Shown here piece after piece: positions 13,790 to 16,657 of a stretch of DNA of 16,657 nt (position 1 is the stretch's first letter; each line of letters starts with the position of its first letter). This stretch comes from DATDRS01 sp035291605 (lineage in GTDB: Bacteria; Chloroflexota; Anaerolineae; Anaerolineales; UBA6663). The stretch covers positions 1 to 16,657 of the forward strand of contig DATDRS010000258.1 of NCBI GenBank assembly GCA_035291605.1. Direction: 5' to 3'. Both the position numbers and the translations under genes were made by a program. The notes under the pieces were generated by a model. That model worked only from the letters and a program-made list of their open reading frames with translations, had not been told where the DNA came from and searched no databases.

Positions 13790-13795
13790 TATAAT
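13790..13795 (+). promoter_or_regulatory. Consensus -10 box, predicted leaderless start of the 13802 gene
   Basis: A perfect TATAAT ends 6 nt before the ATG at 13802, placing the expected transcription start on the start codon. The sequence CGAAGC between them holds no ribosome-binding site. A weak -35 (TTTCCT, 13767-13772) lies 17 bp upstream. Confidence 0.6.
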
Positions 13796-13801
13796 CGAAG
13801 C

Positions 13802-14284
13802 ATGTCAACCACGCCTCCAACGCCTCCCGCCGTGTCCGGCCCTACTCCCCCCTCGCCTCCCAAGGAGAGTGAGGGGCTTACCGAAGGCCAGAAAAAGGCG
13901 CTGGTCGTCGGGGGCGTCGTGGCGGCTATCGTGTTGCTGGCCCTGGCGGTCTGGGCCGCGTATGCCCTCGTCAACAACCCGGCGCAGGCGGCGACCGTGC
14001 GCGACGTGTTCATTATCTTCATGGCGCTGGAGACGATGGTCATCGGCGCAGCGCTCGTGGTGCTGATTGTGCAGGTGGCCGTGCTGACCAACCTGCTCAA
14101 GAACGAGATCAAGCCGATCCTGGAGGCCACGCAGGAAACCGTGAACACGGTGCGCGGCACGACGATCTTCGTCAGCGAGCACCTGGTCGAGCCGGTGATG
14201 AAGCTCAACAGTTACGTAGCCGGGCTGGACCGGTTGCTGGAATCGGTCGCCCTTGTGATGGGGTTGAGCCGCCGGAAAAAGTAG
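13802..14284 (+). CDS. Pro-rich membrane protein of unknown function
   Basis: The protein has 160 residues. The first 20 are mostly Pro, Thr and Ser (PPTPPAVSGPTPPSPP), then a short charged stretch leads into membrane helix 33-56 and a second at about 69-97. The C-terminal part (98-150) is amphipathic, with LKNEIKPILEATQETVNTV, and ends in the basic tail SRRKK. The arrangement recalls small envelope proteins such as DUF948-type ones, often found beside YtxH proteins, as here; that assignment is tentative. It is followed 92 nt downstream by the YtxH-like gene in the same direction. A perfect -10 box just before the ATG implies a leaderless message. Confidence 0.8.
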   Translation: MSTTPPTPPAVSGPTPPSPPKESEGLTEGQKKALVVGGVVAAIVLLALAVWAAYALVNNPAQAATVRDVFIIFMALETMVIGAALVVLIVQVAVLTNLLKNEIKPILEATQETVNTVRGTTIFVSEHLVEPVMKLNSYVAGLDRLLESVALVMGLSRRKK

Positions 14285-14376
14285 GCGCGTGGTCTGGCGG
14301 TGTACGCCCCTTGGGGACGGGCAGGCATCGGGACGCCGGCCAATGGCCGATTACATTTTGAAAGGAGAGAACGACA

Positions 14377-14778
14377 ATGGCAGACAACGACAGCGACATC
14401 GGGGCCTTTTTGTCCGGGTTTGTGATCGGAGGCCTGGTGGGGGCAGCGGTCGCGCTCATCCTGGCGCCGCAATCGGGCGAAGAGACCCGCGCCCAGATTC
14501 GCCAGCGCGGGATTGAGCTGCGCGACCAGGCCTACGAGACCGCCGAGGAGGCGCGCAGGCGCGCGGAAGAAGCCGCAGTCCAGGCCCGCACCCGCGCCGA
14601 GCAACTGGCGGCCGAGGCCCGCACCCGCGCCGAAGAATTGCAGCAGCGCGGCAAGATCATCCTCGAAGAGCAGAAGGAGCGGCTGGAGCAGGCGATTGAG
14701 GCCGGGAAGAAAGCCGCCGACAAGAAACGGAGCGAGTTGGGGACTGACAGCGCCCCGGCAGCGCCCGCAAGCAGTTAG
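14377..14778 (+). CDS. YtxH-domain protein with hendecad coiled coil
   Basis: The protein has 133 residues. A Gly-rich helix at about 9-30 (FLSGFVIGGLVGAAVALILA) followed by PQSGEETRAQIR is the YtxH signature. Residues 36-118 form a highly charged helical rod with three consecutive 11-residue units (59-69, 70-80, 81-91), two of them sharing ARTRAE. The end is an Ala/Pro/Ser tail. YtxH proteins are small membrane-anchored proteins linked to general stress in Firmicutes; the exact role is unknown. AAAGGAG at 14361-14367, 9 nt before the ATG, fixes the start, in contrast with the preceding gene. It is probably co-transcribed with that gene up to the terminator at 14787-14826. Confidence 0.87.
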   Translation: MADNDSDIGAFLSGFVIGGLVGAAVALILAPQSGEETRAQIRQRGIELRDQAYETAEEARRRAEEAAVQARTRAEQLAAEARTRAEELQQRGKIILEEQKERLEQAIEAGKKAADKKRSELGTDSAPAAPASS

Positions 14779-14786
14779 CGCCCACC

Positions 14787-14826
14787 AAAAACCGCCCGAG
14801 AGCGCACCAGCCCGCGGGCGGTTTTT
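14787..14826. terminator. Bidirectional rho-independent terminator
   Basis: AAAAACCGCCCG (14787-14798) and CGGGCGGTTTTT (14815-14826) are perfectly complementary over 12 bp with a 16-nt loop. The T-run on the plus strand terminates the YtxH-type gene. The A-run becomes a T-run on the minus strand and serves the converging metallophosphoesterase gene, whose stop is 9 nt away. Confidence 0.9.
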
Positions 14827-14834
14827 GTTTCAGA

Positions 14835-15605
14835 TCAGACTGAACCATTTCCAGAACCTGAATCTGACGCCGGAGATGAATACTGCTGAAGCCACCAGTC
14901 TCGAATGGGGATATCGCTCTGCGAAATGACCTCAATATAAGCGCCAATATCAAAGGGTACGCGACGCAGGTCAATGCTCAAGAGGCCCTCGACCCAATTG
15001 ACCAGCGCGTATTCGGCCCAGGGGAGCAGGGTGGGCGTTGCCCCAGGCAAAGGAGGTTTCAGAAAAGCATTGCCGACGCTGCCCGGATTCATGACGAGCA
15101 TCCCGTTATGCTGGCGGAGCATCTGTATATGTGAATGCCCACCCGCCATCACCGTGGCCACCCGGCCGGTCAGGAGCCGGTCTAATTCCTCCGCAGGGGT
15201 TGTCGCCAGGATGACGTCTGTATTCGACTGCGGGGACCCGTGATAACACAGCAGGGCAGCGTCAGCGCCCAGAGGGAGTTCTATCACCGGCCGGCAGGCA
15301 TACAAGTAGGCAAAATCCTCGGCGGTCAACTGCCGGGCGCACCAATGGAGAGTCTGGATCAGCGGCGGAGCAATTTGATGCTCGAGCGCTGCATCTAACT
15401 GGAACAAAGCCGCATCGTGATTACCCAAAATGCAGGCGCAGCCTGAGGCCTTGAGGCTGTCCAAGACTGGTTTGGGTTGCGGGCCTATCGTGGCGATATC
15501 TCCCAGACAGATCAGCGCATCAACCGGCTGCTGGCGGATATCGGCCAGGACAGCCTCTAGAGCTGTATAGTTACCGTGAATATCGGAGATCAGCGCGATG
15601 CGCAT
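14835..15605 (-). CDS. Calcineurin-like metallophosphoesterase
   Basis: The protein has 256 residues. All metal-binding motifs are present in order: SDIHGN (7-12), LGDI (34-37), GNHD (61-64), His122 in YHGSP, and GGHSHIQ (155-161), followed by MNPGS (172-176). This is the YfcE/MJ0936-type single-domain phosphodiesterase family, usually with two Mn or Ni ions; the physiological substrate is not predictable. A Ser/Gly-rich tail ends the chain. The ATG at 15605 is preceded on the minus strand by AAAAGG, about 8 nt away. Those purines overlap the outer arm of a palindromic repeat (15614-15656), which could hide or expose the ribosome-binding site. Confidence 0.9.
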   Translation of the reverse strand: MRIALISDIHGNYTALEAVLADIRQQPVDALICLGDIATIGPQPKPVLDSLKASGCACILGNHDAALFQLDAALEHQIAPPLIQTLHWCARQLTAEDFAYLYACRPVIELPLGADAALLCYHGSPQSNTDVILATTPAEELDRLLTGRVATVMAGGHSHIQMLRQHNGMLVMNPGSVGNAFLKPPLPGATPTLLPWAEYALVNWVEGLLSIDLRRVPFDIGAYIEVISQSDIPIRDWWLQQYSSPASDSGSGNGSV

Positions 15606-15613
15606 TGAAGCAC

Positions 15614-15656
15614 CTTTTGTAGCTTAAGCGCAAATTGGCAATTTGCACTACAAAAG
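15614..15656. repeat. Nested palindromic (REP/MITE-like) element between two minus-strand genes
   Basis: The outer arms CTTTTGTAG (15614-15622) and CTACAAAAG (15648-15656) are perfect 9-bp complements. The inner arms GCAAATT (15630-15636) and AATTTGC (15640-15646) are perfect 7-bp complements around a GGC loop. The arms are joined by an asymmetric 7-nt bulge (CTTAAGC) on one side and a single A on the other. It lies between the endonuclease-fold gene and the metallophosphoesterase gene. Confidence 0.75.
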
Positions 15657-15675
15657 CCGGATAGCCAAACACTCT

Positions 15676-16479
15676 CTAGAAGAAGCGGTCAACGCTAAAC
15701 CGGGCATACACCGGATCGTGGTCAGACAATCGCCGCTGAGGGTCTGGAGAAAGCAGCTGCGCCCAGGCCTGGGGCGTCAGCCCTGCGCTGCGATAGAAGA
15801 TGTAGTCAATGCGGCGTCCATCCATAAACGTGGCTTCGGCGGCCTCTGCAGAGGCCGCACGGGAGTCGCGCCAGCCATCGCCGGCGAGGCGGGTGTATTC
15901 CTCCTGAGCCGGGGTGAAATTGAAATCACCCATGAAAATCAGCGGCCGGCCGGGCTGGGTGAACGCCGCGACTTTCTCCCGGCAGAGCTCGACCATCGGC
16001 GATGTACAGCGCAAATCGAGATGGGTGTTGAAAACGATAAACTCTCGGCCTGAGGCGCGATGCCGCAACTGAGCCCATAGGACGATACGCGGCGCGATGT
16101 TGCCGAAGCCGACGGAGAGTCTGTCAGGGGTAGGTGAGAGCCACCAGTAGCCCTCGGCGATCTTGTCAAATTCCAGGGTGCGAAAGAGCAAGACGACTTC
16201 GTAGGGTGTGGGAATGGTTTGCAGGCCGTAATGCTGTCGAAGAGGTTGCAGCAGAGTTTCGTCCGCCGTCGTTTCCTGCACGGTCAGCGCGCTAAACTCA
16301 GGCAGTTGGGATTGGAAAAACCCGCACTGGCGCGGCATGGCTTCTTGCAGGCCGATGATGCTTGGCTGCGCTTGACGAAGTGCATGGGCGCACAACGCCT
16401 TGCGCTCGTCCCACGGCGGAACATTGGGCGGCGACAGAAAATCCGCGGACACATTGAATGTGATAAGGCTGATTTCCAT
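15676..16479 (-). CDS. Endonuclease/exonuclease/phosphatase-family protein
   Basis: The protein has 267 residues with the full EEP fold signature. Asn9 is in ITFNVS, Glu46 in IIGLQEA, and NTHLDLR lies at 151-157. GDFNFTP (184-190) carries the catalytic Asp and Asn, followed by RRIDYIFYR (222-230) and the closing SDHDPVYARF (252-261). There is no signal peptide, so it is probably cytoplasmic. Substrates in this superfamily range from DNA to phosphoinositides, sphingomyelin and nucleotides and cannot be chosen here. ATG 16479 is preferred to the adjacent TTG 16482 because GGAGGG lies 8 nt before the ATG. The gene begins 19 nt after the stop of the DUF4331-type gene, so the two are probably co-transcribed. 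Confidence 0.88.
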   Translation of the reverse strand: MEISLITFNVSADFLSPPNVPPWDERKALCAHALRQAQPSIIGLQEAMPRQCGFFQSQLPEFSALTVQETTADETLLQPLRQHYGLQTIPTPYEVVLLFRTLEFDKIAEGYWWLSPTPDRLSVGFGNIAPRIVLWAQLRHRASGREFIVFNTHLDLRCTSPMVELCREKVAAFTQPGRPLIFMGDFNFTPAQEEYTRLAGDGWRDSRAASAEAAEATFMDGRRIDYIFYRSAGLTPQAWAQLLSPDPQRRLSDHDPVYARFSVDRFF

Positions 16480-16498
16480 CAAGCCAACCCTCCGTGAT

Positions 16499-16657
16499 TT
16501 ACACGATGGTTACTGGATGCGGCGGCCCCAGATAGGGGAAGTCCGCCAGATAGTCGGTGTGCGGCCCCAACAGGTCTGTCGTCACCTTTCCCCTGGTCAT
16601 GAGGTCCGCTACATTATCGGCGACATCATCCGTGAGCTTACGCCCGTTGGGGTAGCC
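16499..16657 (-). CDS. C-terminal end of a DUF4331-type protein, 5' part outside window
   Basis: The final 52 residues of an open frame enter from the right edge and stop at TAA (16501-16499). The visible sequence includes GYPNGRKLTDDVADNV, then GPHTDYLADFPYLGPPHP. An opening G[FWY]PNGR-L-DDV and a closing FPYLxPPHP are the pattern I know from the C-terminus of DUF4331-domain proteins, which are large secreted proteins of unknown function. The Gly/Asn-rich linker usual between the two blocks is short here. Function is unknown. Confidence 0.65.
   Translation of the reverse strand, partial: GYPNGRKLTDDVADNVADLMTRGKVTTDLLGPHTDYLADFPYLGPPHPVTIV

Noticed and set aside
1..16657. CRISPR array, tRNA, rRNA, transposase or prophage genes
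   Set aside because: I looked for regularly spaced direct repeats, cloverleaf-type TTCGAATC arms and transposase motifs and saw none; a covariance search could still find a divergent tRNA.

Overview
The window is about 16.7 kb of GC-rich, gene-dense bacterial DNA that reads like a member of the Chloroflexota, probably Anaerolineae or a relative. No marker gene settles this. It is inferred from the gene types (roadblock and V4R pair, large YfhO-type membrane protein, small Pro-rich and YtxH-type envelope proteins, a secreted protein ending in YLPVVLR), from the mixture of Shine-Dalgarno starts and apparently leaderless starts, and from the short degenerate repeats scattered between genes. I saw no rRNA, tRNA, CRISPR array, transposase or phage gene.

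Layout. Positions 1-572 (minus): the 5' part of a DedA-family membrane protein, cut by the window edge. Positions 573-852: a divergent control region with a promoter for each side and a hairpin at the 5' end of the dedA leader. Positions 853-1884: a two-gene unit, Roadblock/LC7 protein plus V4R-domain protein, closed by a likely terminator at 1934-1975. Positions 1981-8126: a cell-surface glycan block with a polyprenyl-phosphate mannose synthase-like GT2, a 1437-residue protein that joins a YfhO-type membrane glycosyltransferase to a complete Wzx-type flippase, and an EamA/DMT transporter. Positions 8172-9620 (minus) and 9619-10854 (plus): an M3-like zinc peptidase and a secreted PQQ/sorbosone-dehydrogenase-like beta-propeller whose start codons overlap head to head in one CATG.

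Positions 10957-13710: the sulfur and tRNA-thiolation block. It has a cysteine desulfurase, a 48-codon scrap resembling the C-terminus of a Fic protein, the tRNA 2-thiouridylase mnmA, and a translationally coupled 91-residue membrane protein. Positions 13802-14778: two small membrane proteins, the second a YtxH-type coiled coil. They end at a 12-bp-stem terminator that should work in both directions. Positions 14835-16657 (minus): a metallophosphoesterase, an endonuclease/exonuclease/phosphatase-fold protein, and the C-terminal 52 residues of a DUF4331-type protein.

Pathway links. The GT2 would make a lipid-phosphate sugar on the cytoplasmic face. The fused flippase/GT-C protein could move it and use it outside. 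The cysteine desulfurase would supply persulfide sulfur to MnmA for 2-thiouridine at the tRNA wobble position. The Roadblock and V4R proteins share an operon and are prokaryotic relatives of eukaryotic trafficking and GTPase-regulator subunits, but no small GTPase gene is visible nearby.

Most noteworthy observations: the YfhO-flippase fusion, the Roadblock-V4R operon, three genes with a -10 box only 6-7 nt before ATG, several families of short repeats that supply start codons, stop codons, coding sequence or part of a ribosome-binding site, and the YLPVVLR C-terminal tail.
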